DNA from: a virus
Virus record (IMG/VR): IMGVR_UViG_3300030390_000715
Span: 1 to 64,000 of that record
Length of the DNA stretch: 64,000 bases
Reading direction: 5' to 3' (one strand)
In this document: positions 56,901 through 64,000 of the stretch, piece by piece
How the letters are laid out: every line of letters begins with the position of its first letter
Position numbering within the stretch: position 1 is the stretch's first letter
The notes under the pieces: generated by a model
The model's database searches: none
What the model was told of the DNA's origin: nothing
What the model saw: the letters and a program-made list of their open reading frames with translations, nothing else
Position numbers and translations under genes: made by a program

Positions 56901-57275
56901 ATGGCTGATCAACCATTATCGTTCAAGAGTTTCTTGGCGACGGATACACCTACCGAGGCGTTAGACTTCTCACAGAGACGCGCACGTGGTAGAGTGATGA
57001 AAAAGAATAAAGCAAAGATTGCTATGGGGCGCAGACGTGCCGCTAAGAAAACTGCTAGTGTAGAAGTCCTCAAAAAACGCGCTCGTAAAGGCGCAGTCAA
57101 TGACCTATTCAAAAAATTCTCTAAGGGTAAATCACGAGGCGAAATGCCTGCGGCTCGTCGCGCTGAGATAGAAAAGCGTATAAGTAAAATGAGTTCAAAG
57201 GTCGCAGTGATGACCCGTAAGAAACTACCACAGATTCGAAGTCTAGAAAAACAACGTAAGATGGGCAAAAAATGA
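56901..57275 (+). CDS. Very basic tagged late protein
   Basis: 124 residues, about 35 percent Lys plus Arg (RRARGRVMKKNKAKIAMGRR, 20). The N-terminus MADQPLSFKSFLATDTPTEA has the F-K-x-F-L tag seen in neighbours. Composition like T4 internal proteins that bind packaged DNA. AAAAGGTAC precedes the start region. ATGA overlap with the next gene. Confidence 0.6.
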   Translation: MADQPLSFKSFLATDTPTEALDFSQRRARGRVMKKNKAKIAMGRRRAAKKTASVEVLKKRARKGAVNDLFKKFSKGKSRGEMPAARRAEIEKRISKMSSKVAVMTRKKLPQIRSLEKQRKMGKK

Positions 57276-58549
57276 TTCCTTCCTTTAAACAATATCTCGT
57301 AGAAGAAAACCGTGAAGTGTTCTTCTCATTCGGTCGTATGAATCCACCGACAATAGGGCACAGCAAGTTGGTGACTAGTCTAGCTACTAAAGCTGGCAAG
57401 AACCCATATTACATTTATCTTTCACAGACTAATAAGCCTAAAAAAGATCCTCTTGAATACACTCAAAAAGTGAAGCACGTTCGTAAGATGTTCCCTAAGC
57501 ATGGACGAAATGTTGTACTCGACAAGAAGGTGCGTGATGTATTCGACATTGCTGTCGGGCTATATGCTCAAGGATTTAATAAGATCACAATGGTCGTTGG
57601 TTCTGATCGCGTCACTGAATTCGAAACACTCCTGAATAAGTATAACGGTAAAGAAGGTCGACATGGAACGTATAACTTCGAGCGTATCACCGTAATATCA
57701 GGGGGTGAACGCGATCCTGATAGCGATGGTGTCGAAGGAATGTCTGCCTCTAAACAACGCGAAAATGCTCGAAACAATGATTTCTCTACATTCTCTCAAG
57801 GCTTACCTAAGAATGTAAACGCTAAAGATGCAAAGAAGTTGTTCAATGACGTTCGAGCGGGAATGGGGCTAGAAGAAACTACCTCGTTTAAAAATCATAT
57901 TGAGTTAGAGTCCGTTAGCGAAACCCGCGAGAAATTCGTAAAGGGTGAACTGTTCAATCTCACTGATAAAGTCGTTATCATAGAAGATCAGCGCACAGGC
58001 TATATTCAGACGATAGGCACTAATTATGTTATCGTAGCATTAGATGAAGGTGGTATTACTCGACAATGGATTGATTCAGTCGAGAGAATATCCGAGAGAT
58101 CACTTTCTAACTTAGCAATTGATTTTATCGACAAGAAGCTTAATGCTAAAAAGTACACTAGTGCTATACAGACTTTTATCAAAATCGCACGAAAGAATCC
58201 TGATAGCAATCAAAATGTGGTCAAAGCCGCGCAGGTTCATCGTCTTCCAGTACGCCAACTTCAAAGCATTATAAAAGACATGCTGAAGAGTAAAGACGCG
58301 CCCAAAGAATTGTTAAACTATAGAAAAATGTTCGAGTCTGCGCCTGAATGGGGCACAGATGAAGCTACTGAGAAGGCTAAAACTATGGTTCCAGGGCAGA
58401 ACGAAGAGAAAGAAGATGCCGTTGATACCGCACGTAAGGTCATAGCTAAAGATGACAAACTTGATAAAATTAAGCATGATCGTATTATGGATAGAGCAAG
58501 ACTAAATCGCGCTAGACGCAAAAATAAACAGACGAATCCAAAAGTATAA
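57272..58549 (+). CDS. Tagged nucleotidyltransferase (HxGH family), multidomain
   Basis: 425 residues. Tag MIPSFKQYLVEE, then VFFSFGRMNPPTIGHSKLV (near 16; T-x-G-H nucleotide site) and VEGMSASKQRENARN (near 155), the cytidylyl/NMN-adenylyltransferase pattern. After about 200 come linkers ELESVSET and MFESAPEW and two further small domains with a Lys-rich end. A late-expressed enzyme that may be packaged in the head; substrate unknown. Confidence 0.65.
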   Translation: MIPSFKQYLVEENREVFFSFGRMNPPTIGHSKLVTSLATKAGKNPYYIYLSQTNKPKKDPLEYTQKVKHVRKMFPKHGRNVVLDKKVRDVFDIAVGLYAQGFNKITMVVGSDRVTEFETLLNKYNGKEGRHGTYNFERITVISGGERDPDSDGVEGMSASKQRENARNNDFSTFSQGLPKNVNAKDAKKLFNDVRAGMGLEETTSFKNHIELESVSETREKFVKGELFNLTDKVVIIEDQRTGYIQTIGTNYVIVALDEGGITRQWIDSVERISERSLSNLAIDFIDKKLNAKKYTSAIQTFIKIARKNPDSNQNVVKAAQVHRLPVRQLQSIIKDMLKSKDAPKELLNYRKMFESAPEWGTDEATEKAKTMVPGQNEEKEDAVDTARKVIAKDDKLDKIKHDRIMDRARLNRARRKNKQTNPKV

Positions 58550-58552
58550 ATA
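58545..58552 (+). promoter_or_regulatory. Late promoter TATAAATA
   Basis: Exact, ending 5 bp before ATG 58558 and overlapping the previous stop. As at 6322 the transcript would start on or inside the start codon region. Confidence 0.7.
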
Positions 58553-58557
58553 GACTT

Positions 58558-59769
58558 ATGAAATCATTTAAAACTGTAATAGAATCTGTATCGCAAAGAG
58601 AACTAGACGACCTCGAGAAATTCGGGGACAGACTACTTAACAAATTTGACATCGATATAGAATTCACTCGACACTTCGCCGATCGTCTTAATGATAAGAG
58701 GAATAAGCCTGCTATTGACGTAGAAGAGCTAAAAACTCTATTCAAAAAGATGGCAGATAATAAAGGCAAGAAGATCAAAAAGCATGGTAACTCTGAAGTT
58801 ATTCTAAAAGATATGCAGGCTGATCTTAATCTACCTGTCGTGATTAACTGGAAGAACGGTGAGTTCGAAGTTGTTAACAAAACTATTATGAGAAAGAAGG
58901 GTTTTAAATCTCCTGACCCTATGCTAAAATACGAGTCTGTCGAAGAAGAGCGGAACTATCGCAAAGAATACGATAACTACCATAAAGACCCAATTCAAGT
59001 AAAAAGACGCGCAAAGAGAAATGAAGCGCGTCGAAGCTTACGCGGTAGAAAAGACTTGACGGATGATAAGGATGTGCATCATAAAGATAACGATCCAATG
59101 AACAACGATCCATCAAACTTAGCTATAGTAACACAACACTATAATCGCAGAGAACCGAGACTTCGCAAAGAGGAAACCGCTACAGTGAAAACTATACAGG
59201 ACATCATCAAAGAGTCAGGAGCGCGACGATTGACCAATCGCTTAAAGAAGGGCGGTGTTGATCTTGACAAACGAGCGAAAGAACGTGCCGCTAGTCATGC
59301 CGCATTAGTAAAGAAGTATGCGAGTGATAAGAAGGAAGAAGTCGATGAAATGAAAGACGATCCTTGTTGGAAAGATCACGAAATGGTCGGGCACAAGATG
59401 AAGAATGGTAAAAAAGTACCTAATTGTGTACCCAAAGAATCTGTTAAAGAAGCTCGAAGTATAAAGATTGCTAAGGGTGATAAAACTCGTACCGTTAATA
59501 AGCAAGAGCTATCTACATACAAGCAGATGGGCTGGAAAGTAGTCGCTGAATCTGCTCTTCTTGACGAAGAAACATTTTACATTGATTTTCTGAATAAGAA
59601 AAAGGGATTTAAACAAGATAGGATTAAGTTTAAATCTCACGATGCCGCAGTAAAATGGGCTAAGAAAAACATGGATAAGTTTAACAGCGATATGATAAAA
59701 ACAGAAAGTGTTAACCTTGAAGTCGAACGGGATTTCTTTGCTATTAGAGAAGCGACGAAGAAAAATTAA
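58558..59769 (+). CDS. Tagged multidomain late protein with HNH domain
   Basis: 403 residues. Tag MKSFKTVIES; domain 1 (FTRHFADRLNDKRNKPAIDV to KTIMRKKGFKSPDP) is common in marine T4-like phages. HNH nuclease motif DKDVHHKDNDPMNNDPSNLA (20) near 165-190. Then DPCWKDHEMVGHK with VPNCVPKES, and two more small units. Linkers KYES, IKES, PKES, VAES and KTES separate the parts. The HNH is embedded within a conserved late gene, not intron-like. Confidence 0.65.
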   Translation: MKSFKTVIESVSQRELDDLEKFGDRLLNKFDIDIEFTRHFADRLNDKRNKPAIDVEELKTLFKKMADNKGKKIKKHGNSEVILKDMQADLNLPVVINWKNGEFEVVNKTIMRKKGFKSPDPMLKYESVEEERNYRKEYDNYHKDPIQVKRRAKRNEARRSLRGRKDLTDDKDVHHKDNDPMNNDPSNLAIVTQHYNRREPRLRKEETATVKTIQDIIKESGARRLTNRLKKGGVDLDKRAKERAASHAALVKKYASDKKEEVDEMKDDPCWKDHEMVGHKMKNGKKVPNCVPKESVKEARSIKIAKGDKTRTVNKQELSTYKQMGWKVVAESALLDEETFYIDFLNKKKGFKQDRIKFKSHDAAVKWAKKNMDKFNSDMIKTESVNLEVERDFFAIREATKKN

Positions 59770-59810
59770 TCAACTATATAACGGATCGACTTGATCGATA
59801 ACAATAAAAA

Positions 59811-60119
59811 ATGGCAGTCACTAACGCAGATAGATTAACAAGAATTGAAGACAAGCTCGACGCGATGGGCGAAGCATTGGTAGCTATCGCAAGAATTCAG
59901 GAGAAAGTTGCAGATTTGGAAAATCGACGAGAAGAGCAAAGCGATCGGCTCAACCATGAATCTAAAAAATTAGATGATATAGATACGAAAGTCACAGCAT
60001 TGATTACGAAAGTTGGAGCTATGCAAACCTATGGCATGGTAGCATTCTCGGCTCTAGCTTCAGTGATATTAGCAGTATTAACCGGTGCGATTGGAGTACC
60101 ACACATACCACACCCCTAG
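59811..60119 (+). CDS. Coiled-coil protein with C-terminal membrane span
   Basis: 102 residues: coiled coil 5-70 (LTRIEDKLDAMGEALVAIAR, 20) and hydrophobic MVAFSALASVILAVLTGAI near 78-96. This XhlA-like layout suggests a holin accessory or tail-membrane factor. Its stop overlaps the AGGAGAAC ribosome site of the next gene. Confidence 0.55.
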   Translation: MAVTNADRLTRIEDKLDAMGEALVAIARIQEKVADLENRREEQSDRLNHESKKLDDIDTKVTALITKVGAMQTYGMVAFSALASVILAVLTGAIGVPHIPHP

Positions 60120-60128
60120 GAGAACAAC

Positions 60129-61487
60129 ATGAACACCGAACACATTAATAGAATTGCTGACTTGTGGCGTAACATGCATACAGAAGCTAAAAAGCTCGAT
60201 CCAGTAGATGACAAGGCAAACGATAAAAAATTCAAAGATCGAAAAGACAAAGACATCGATAATGATGGTGATGTTGACGGTTCCGACAAGTTTCTGCATA
60301 AGAAGCGCAAAGCTATCGACAATGAGATTGATGGTGGTGAGAAGCCAGCGAAGAATGAGTCGACCGACCTTGATGAAGCAAAGGAACATACCTACACTGT
60401 AGTTCACGCTAAGAAAGGTAAGGTTGTAGTTAAAGCCCCCACCTCTTATGATGCCGCCATGAAAGCCGCCAAGGGATGGAAGTTGAAGTCTACGGCTGGT
60501 ATTGATTCTCACCTTATGGAAGAAACTCTTGACGAAGCGCAAGGCAAGTTAAATGCCAAAGGCGAGATCGAGATGACTGCGAAGAACTACGCCAAGGTTC
60601 ACAAAGACTTTAAGACCAAGATCAAAGGAACTTCTTATGCTATGCAGATAGATCCTAAGACTGGCGGTTCTGCACTGTTTCCTGTTACGTTCATCAAAGA
60701 ATCGGTCGAAGAAGCTTGTGGTGATGACAAGAAGATGATGAAAAAAGAAGACGATGCTGATGCAAAGATGACTGCTTGTTCTGATTGCGATGGATCTACT
60801 GACAATCACGACGAGGAATGCCCTACTAGTGGCTCAAAGAAGAAGCCAAAGAAGGGTGAGGACGATGATAAAGACCTCGAAGAAGCGGCTGAAGCATCTA
60901 ATTGGAATGTTCAGATACCCAAGCAAACTATCTCCGGCAAGACCGTAGGTGGTGGTAAGCAAGGTATCGTCGTTAAAGCAAAAACTGCTCGTCAAGCAAT
61001 CAGCATGGCAGCCAGACGTTTGGCTGTTGATTTCAAGATGCTTAGAGTCGGTAAGGTAATTAAAGAGGGGAAAGTTAATATGAAAGAGAATGCGGTTACA
61101 CATGCGAAACATGGTTACGGTGAAATTCTTCAGCGTACCGCTGAAGGCGTAGATGTCATGTTTGAACATGGTGTTGAGATGGGAATGGACGAGTCTGAGC
61201 TAATAGGTATTCTAGAGAAGAGTGCTACAGGTAGTCAGAAGCAAGCTAAAAATGTTCCTGGTGCTGGTGGCGAGAAGCATGGCGAAACGGCTTCTGCTGG
61301 TGAGAAAGCGTTTGCAAAAGGTTTAGGAAAAGATGGCGAGTCTGTCGGCACTGAAGAAGAAGATGGTGTCAATGACGTTAATAAAGCCTCTCGCGTAAAG
61401 GGTCAAGCACCTACGCGTGGTAGTGAGCCTCGAATTGGCGACAAAGCTATTGTTAAGCCAGTAACTGATCCTTCGAAGGGGAAATAA
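60129..61487 (+). CDS. Late multidomain protein with EF-hand-type loop
   Basis: 452 residues, acidic. DKDIDNDGDVDGSDKFLHKK near 37 is an EF-hand/dockerin calcium loop. It is followed by repeated small alpha/beta units (VVVKAPTSYDAAMKAAKGWK near 100, IVVKAKTARQAISMAARRLA near 285, 20 each) and a Cys-rich acidic patch (CSDCDGSTDNHDEEC). Units are joined by NEST, IKESVEEA, LEEAAEAS and VIKEGKV. Looks modular, perhaps proteolytically processed. Confidence 0.6.
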   Translation: MNTEHINRIADLWRNMHTEAKKLDPVDDKANDKKFKDRKDKDIDNDGDVDGSDKFLHKKRKAIDNEIDGGEKPAKNESTDLDEAKEHTYTVVHAKKGKVVVKAPTSYDAAMKAAKGWKLKSTAGIDSHLMEETLDEAQGKLNAKGEIEMTAKNYAKVHKDFKTKIKGTSYAMQIDPKTGGSALFPVTFIKESVEEACGDDKKMMKKEDDADAKMTACSDCDGSTDNHDEECPTSGSKKKPKKGEDDDKDLEEAAEASNWNVQIPKQTISGKTVGGGKQGIVVKAKTARQAISMAARRLAVDFKMLRVGKVIKEGKVNMKENAVTHAKHGYGEILQRTAEGVDVMFEHGVEMGMDESELIGILEKSATGSQKQAKNVPGAGGEKHGETASAGEKAFAKGLGKDGESVGTEEEDGVNDVNKASRVKGQAPTRGSEPRIGDKAIVKPVTDPSKGK

Positions 61488-61488
61488 G

Positions 61489-61764
61489 ATGATTAAAGGA
61501 CCAAGCAGATCAACACCTACAACACGTGGTTGGATATGTGATCGTACAGGCGAACTACTCAAGTCACAGCGAATAACACCCGATCAAATTTCAGAGTGGC
61601 ATGGCATGCCAGCTGTTGGTCAAGTACAGACATTGCATGAAGCACCTTATCAGGAAATTGCAATTGCAAAAGATGACTTAACGCACTACGAACTTAAAGA
61701 GCAAGAAGAGGAAGCGCCTAAACTTGGTCTTCTTGATACGTTCTTTGGTAAGCTATCCAAGTGA
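61489..61764 (+). CDS. Hypothetical late protein
   Basis: 91 residues, one base after the previous stop. TRGWICDRTGELLKSQRITP then an acidic C-terminus. No family recognised. Overlaps the membrane protein gene by 4 bases. Confidence 0.55.
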   Translation: MIKGPSRSTPTTRGWICDRTGELLKSQRITPDQISEWHGMPAVGQVQTLHEAPYQEIAIAKDDLTHYELKEQEEEAPKLGLLDTFFGKLSK

Positions 61765-62024
61765 CCGAAAAAGAAACCAAGCCTTCATTCGCTGAAAGGC
61801 AGATTGTATGGGCTGATAAGATGCGCGAAACACAGCGCAGAATGGCTTGGTTTTCTTTGTATGGTATGTTGTTATATCCGGTCACTCTAATTATATTAGA
61901 TGTACTGGGTAGAAAAGTTGCGATAGAGGCTCTAGTCGATATCGCTCCTACGTATTTCGTATCCGTAGCCGCGATTATAGCCGCATATTATACTAAAGAA
62001 GCTATTATCGAGAGATCGAAATAA
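61761..62024 (+). CDS. Two-span membrane protein, holin candidate
   Basis: 87 residues from GTG 61761 (GTGA overlap). Charged N-terminus, spans near 32-49 (FSLYGMLLYPVTLIILDVL) and 59-78 (IAPTYFVSVAAIIAAYYTK), basic end. Size and topology suit a class II holin; late position agrees. The endolysin and spanins are far away, so the role is inferred. Confidence 0.55.
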   Translation: MTEKETKPSFAERQIVWADKMRETQRRMAWFSLYGMLLYPVTLIILDVLGRKVAIEALVDIAPTYFVSVAAIIAAYYTKEAIIERSK

Positions 62025-62063
62025 ACACTATATACTGTTATAATCCTAAAGTATATCGAGCAT

Positions 62064-62432
62064 ATGAAATTTTTTGAGACACTAGACGAAAGCACGTTCA
62101 CTATTTTCGCGGCACATCATTACCAAAATCCAACATGCATTGATGCAGATGAATTTTACGAAGATATTAAGCGTTTCAAGTATATAAAACGTCTAGTCAA
62201 TAGACACCTCGAAGGTGGTAAGCTATCAGTCCATCTTATATTGAATCACTTGATCGTAGTCTTTAATGTGTTTGGTAATGGTGCAGGATTAAAGATGTTA
62301 GAGTATAAGCTAGAGGAACGGCATTGGTCAACGATCAAACCATTCATAATCTATCTTAGAATCGTCACAAACGAAAAATATACTGGTGTCGAAATGGACG
62401 CTGAAGTTGTCGAAGGGTTGAGAAAAATATGA
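62064..62432 (+). CDS. Conserved T4-like late protein (DUF7207-like)
   Basis: 122 residues. STFTIFAAHHYQNPTCIDAD near 9 and RFKYIKRLVNRHLEGGKLSV then HLILNHLIVVFNVFGNGAGL (20) match a conserved, uncharacterised protein of marine T4-like phages. Helical. ATGA overlap with the next gene. Confidence 0.65.
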   Translation: MKFFETLDESTFTIFAAHHYQNPTCIDADEFYEDIKRFKYIKRLVNRHLEGGKLSVHLILNHLIVVFNVFGNGAGLKMLEYKLEERHWSTIKPFIIYLRIVTNEKYTGVEMDAEVVEGLRKI

Positions 62433-63016
62433 GTCTAGCAAGTAAAGCTGGTGATCTGCTATACACGTTTCGCTTTCTAAAGATGTTAACCACACCTTGG
62501 GAAGAATCGGACGCGTTTAAGCTTGGGCTTATTGACGAGAATGGCAAACGTGTAAAAAGTGTGAAGATGGATTCTAAAGAGAAAAAACTCGCGCTAGGTC
62601 CTTTTGTTCGATTAGTGTTTAATCTTAAACGCGCTCTCAATAAAGTGCCCGGAGGCAAGACAACACTGGGTAGCTATGCGGCGGCTCTATTTCTACTCAA
62701 AGAACACTATGATATCAGCGACAAGAATATTAAAAAGATATTAGATACCGCGGGAGTTGATCCTCTTGATCTCATTAGCGAAGATCATTCTTGGTACATA
62801 CTTAATAACGGATGCCTCTCACCAGGAATATATCGAGTCAAAGAAGAAAAAGTTCTTGCTACCGGACTCGAAGACGTTGTTAATGCCAAAGATCAAATTC
62901 GTGTCAATGAATCAGCGCACCCAATAGGCGAAGTATTAGGCTTGCATGTTTTCGAAGCATATCATCTAAACACTCATAAGAGGGTGTACGTCACCGTCGG
63001 AGAAATCTACAAATGA
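62429..63016 (+). CDS. Conserved late hypothetical
   Basis: 195 residues. RFLKMLTTPWEESDAFKLGL near 15 and KTTLGSYAAALFLLKEHYDI near 77 (20 each) are typical of a conserved protein in marine T4-like phages with unknown role, probably virion assembly. Coupled with both neighbours by ATGA overlaps. Confidence 0.6.
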   Translation: MSLASKAGDLLYTFRFLKMLTTPWEESDAFKLGLIDENGKRVKSVKMDSKEKKLALGPFVRLVFNLKRALNKVPGGKTTLGSYAAALFLLKEHYDISDKNIKKILDTAGVDPLDLISEDHSWYILNNGCLSPGIYRVKEEKVLATGLEDVVNAKDQIRVNESAHPIGEVLGLHVFEAYHLNTHKRVYVTVGEIYK

Positions 63017-63195
63017 AAAAGTTCAATGATTACGTAATCCCATCCATAAAAGAAGAACCTACAATGACAACCGGACCTGGTATTGCAGGAACAAGTGATG
63101 GCGATACTGCTGATTGGATGCATGGTAAGAAGAAAAAACCTCTCACCCGAAGATTCATCGAGATCATGGGTAAAAGAAAAAAACTCGTAAAATAG
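63013..63195 (+). CDS. Small tagged late protein
   Basis: 60 residues. MKKFNDYVIPSIKEEPTMTT has the F-x-x-Y tag with IKE as possible gp21 site; the remainder is Gly-rich then basic (GKKKKPLTRRFIEIMGKRKK, 20). Similar in style to T4 internal head proteins. Confidence 0.55.
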   Translation: MKKFNDYVIPSIKEEPTMTTGPGIAGTSDGDTADWMHGKKKKPLTRRFIEIMGKRKKLVK

Positions 63196-63279
63196 TAAAA
63201 TAAATCTAGATATTCTCGTTTTTATGGTGTATACTTACGCTATATAATTCCACTAACCCTAAATAAAAGAGAAAGGTAA

Positions 63280-64000
63280 ATGCCCGTAAAAATTGATAAA
63301 AATCGCGATGAATTATTAAAAGATTATGCTGTAGGAATGTTGCGCGATTTCTATATGACAGACAAAGAAACCTCACCACAGCAAGCCTATCGAAGAGCCG
63401 CAAGAGCATGGTCTTGTTACGAGGGTCAAATGGACGAAGCCCTAGCACAACGCTTATATGACTATGTTTCGAAAAAGTGGTTTATGTTCGCTTCCCCAGT
63501 TTTATCGAATGCGCCTGAAATGAGTAACGGTCTGTCTCCAAAGGGTATGCCTATATCATGTTTCTTGACATATGTTCCAGATACATTAGAGGGCTTGATT
63601 AGTCACACTTCTGAACTACGTTGGTTATCTGTTTATGGGGGTGGAGTTGGCGGACACTGGAGTGCTGTTCGGACTGTATCAGACGTAGCACCTGGTCCTA
63701 TGCCTTTTCTACATACAGTTGATGCAGACATGATCGCTTATAGACAAGGTAAAACGAGAAAGGGTTCATACGCGGCTTATATGGACATCTCTCACCCAGA
63801 CATTATCGAATTCTTAAATATGCGCGTACCTACAGGTGACGTACAGCGTAAAGCACTAAACCTTCATAACGCTATTAATATCACTGATGAATTCATGGAG
63901 GCGGTGCGATTCAATTACGAGTTTGCATTGCGTGATCCTAAAGACAACGGTATAAAGGAGATGATCAACGCTCGAAAGACTTGGGAACGTATTCTGGAAA
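63280..64000 (+). CDS. nrdA: Ribonucleotide reductase large subunit NrdA, 3'-truncated
   Basis: The reading frame is open from ATG 63280 (GAAAGGTA upstream) to the right edge, 240 residues. WFMFASPVLSNAP, MPISCFLTYVPDTL (first redox Cys), LRWLSVYGGGVGGHWSAVR and YAAYMDISHPDIIEFL are class I alpha-subunit signatures. There is no N-terminal ATP-cone, so dATP inhibition is probably absent. It supplies dNTPs together with dCMP deaminase. The 63196-63279 gap has a TATAAT but no clear -35. Confidence 0.9.
   Translation, partial: MPVKIDKNRDELLKDYAVGMLRDFYMTDKETSPQQAYRRAARAWSCYEGQMDEALAQRLYDYVSKKWFMFASPVLSNAPEMSNGLSPKGMPISCFLTYVPDTLEGLISHTSELRWLSVYGGGVGGHWSAVRTVSDVAPGPMPFLHTVDADMIAYRQGKTRKGSYAAYMDISHPDIIEFLNMRVPTGDVQRKALNLHNAINITDEFMEAVRFNYEFALRDPKDNGIKEMINARKTWERILE

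Noticed and set aside
58558-59769. Homing endonuclease (HNH) invading a late gene
   Set aside because: The HNH segment is in frame between conserved late domains, with the shared tag and linkers, and there is no sign of an intron or a free-standing gene.

Overview
The window is 64 kb of a T4-like (Tevenvirinae-type) myovirus genome, cut at both ends. The case rests on the recognisable T4 core set: prohead protease gp21, scaffold gp22, major capsid gp23, UvsY, UvsW, late sigma factor gp55, gp46/gp47 nuclease, clamp gp45, clamp loader gp44/gp62, DexA-like exonuclease, RegA, DNA polymerase gp43, UvsX, helicase gp41, a gp31/GroES-like co-chaperonin, a DsbA-like protein and NrdA. Many other genes (LamG tail proteins, nucleotide-sugar enzymes, the N-terminally tagged late proteins) look like those of marine T4-like phages. 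The host is most likely a gammaproteobacterium: strong TTGACA/TATAAT promoters are common, and one gene is a captured, gammaproteobacterial-looking PheS N-terminal domain.

Layout. 1-6.0 kb: tail-fibre and adhesin-type proteins (collagen-like repeats, two LamG paralogues). 6.0-10.3 kb: head module, closed by a textbook terminator. 10.3-10.9 kb: one leftward gene with its own early promoter, placed back to back with a late promoter. 10.9-31.2 kb: tail-tube-like protein, then recombination, replication and late-transcription genes, interspersed with methyltransferases, a cytidylyltransferase, a primase-like protein and a degenerate nucleotide-sugar dehydrogenase. 31.2-54.5 kb: accessory early region of many small genes, often with 4-bp ATGA overlaps, driven by about twenty sigma70-type promoters. 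It holds an active-looking UDP-glucose dehydrogenase, an epimerase, dCMP deaminase, a SpoT/MESH1-like HD hydrolase, DNA ligase, two YopX proteins, a PheS fragment, a deoxynucleotidase, zinc metalloprotease-like proteins, spanins and a SleB-like endolysin. 54.5-63.2 kb: late genes with T4-type TATAAATA promoters. Several share a short N-terminal tag resembling T4 capsid-targeting sequences and have repeated Glu-Ser/Glu-Ala linkers, so they may be head cargo processed by gp21. 63.28 kb to the end: start of nrdA.

Regulation is readable from sequence. Early and accessory genes use TTGACA-N16/17-TATAAT promoters, a subset sharing the start-site-proximal element ACTTCATTAAC. Late genes use TATAAATA, matching the encoded gp55. 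The most unusual observations are a stand-alone PheS domain spliced into a YopX-like cassette, a tandem repeat in the dCMP deaminase gene that also creates two consensus promoters, an apparent ATT start for gp46, a strong antisense promoter at 14.0 kb, terminators whose loops contain the next promoter's -35 box, and the tagged late proteins. No tRNA genes or CRISPR arrays were seen.
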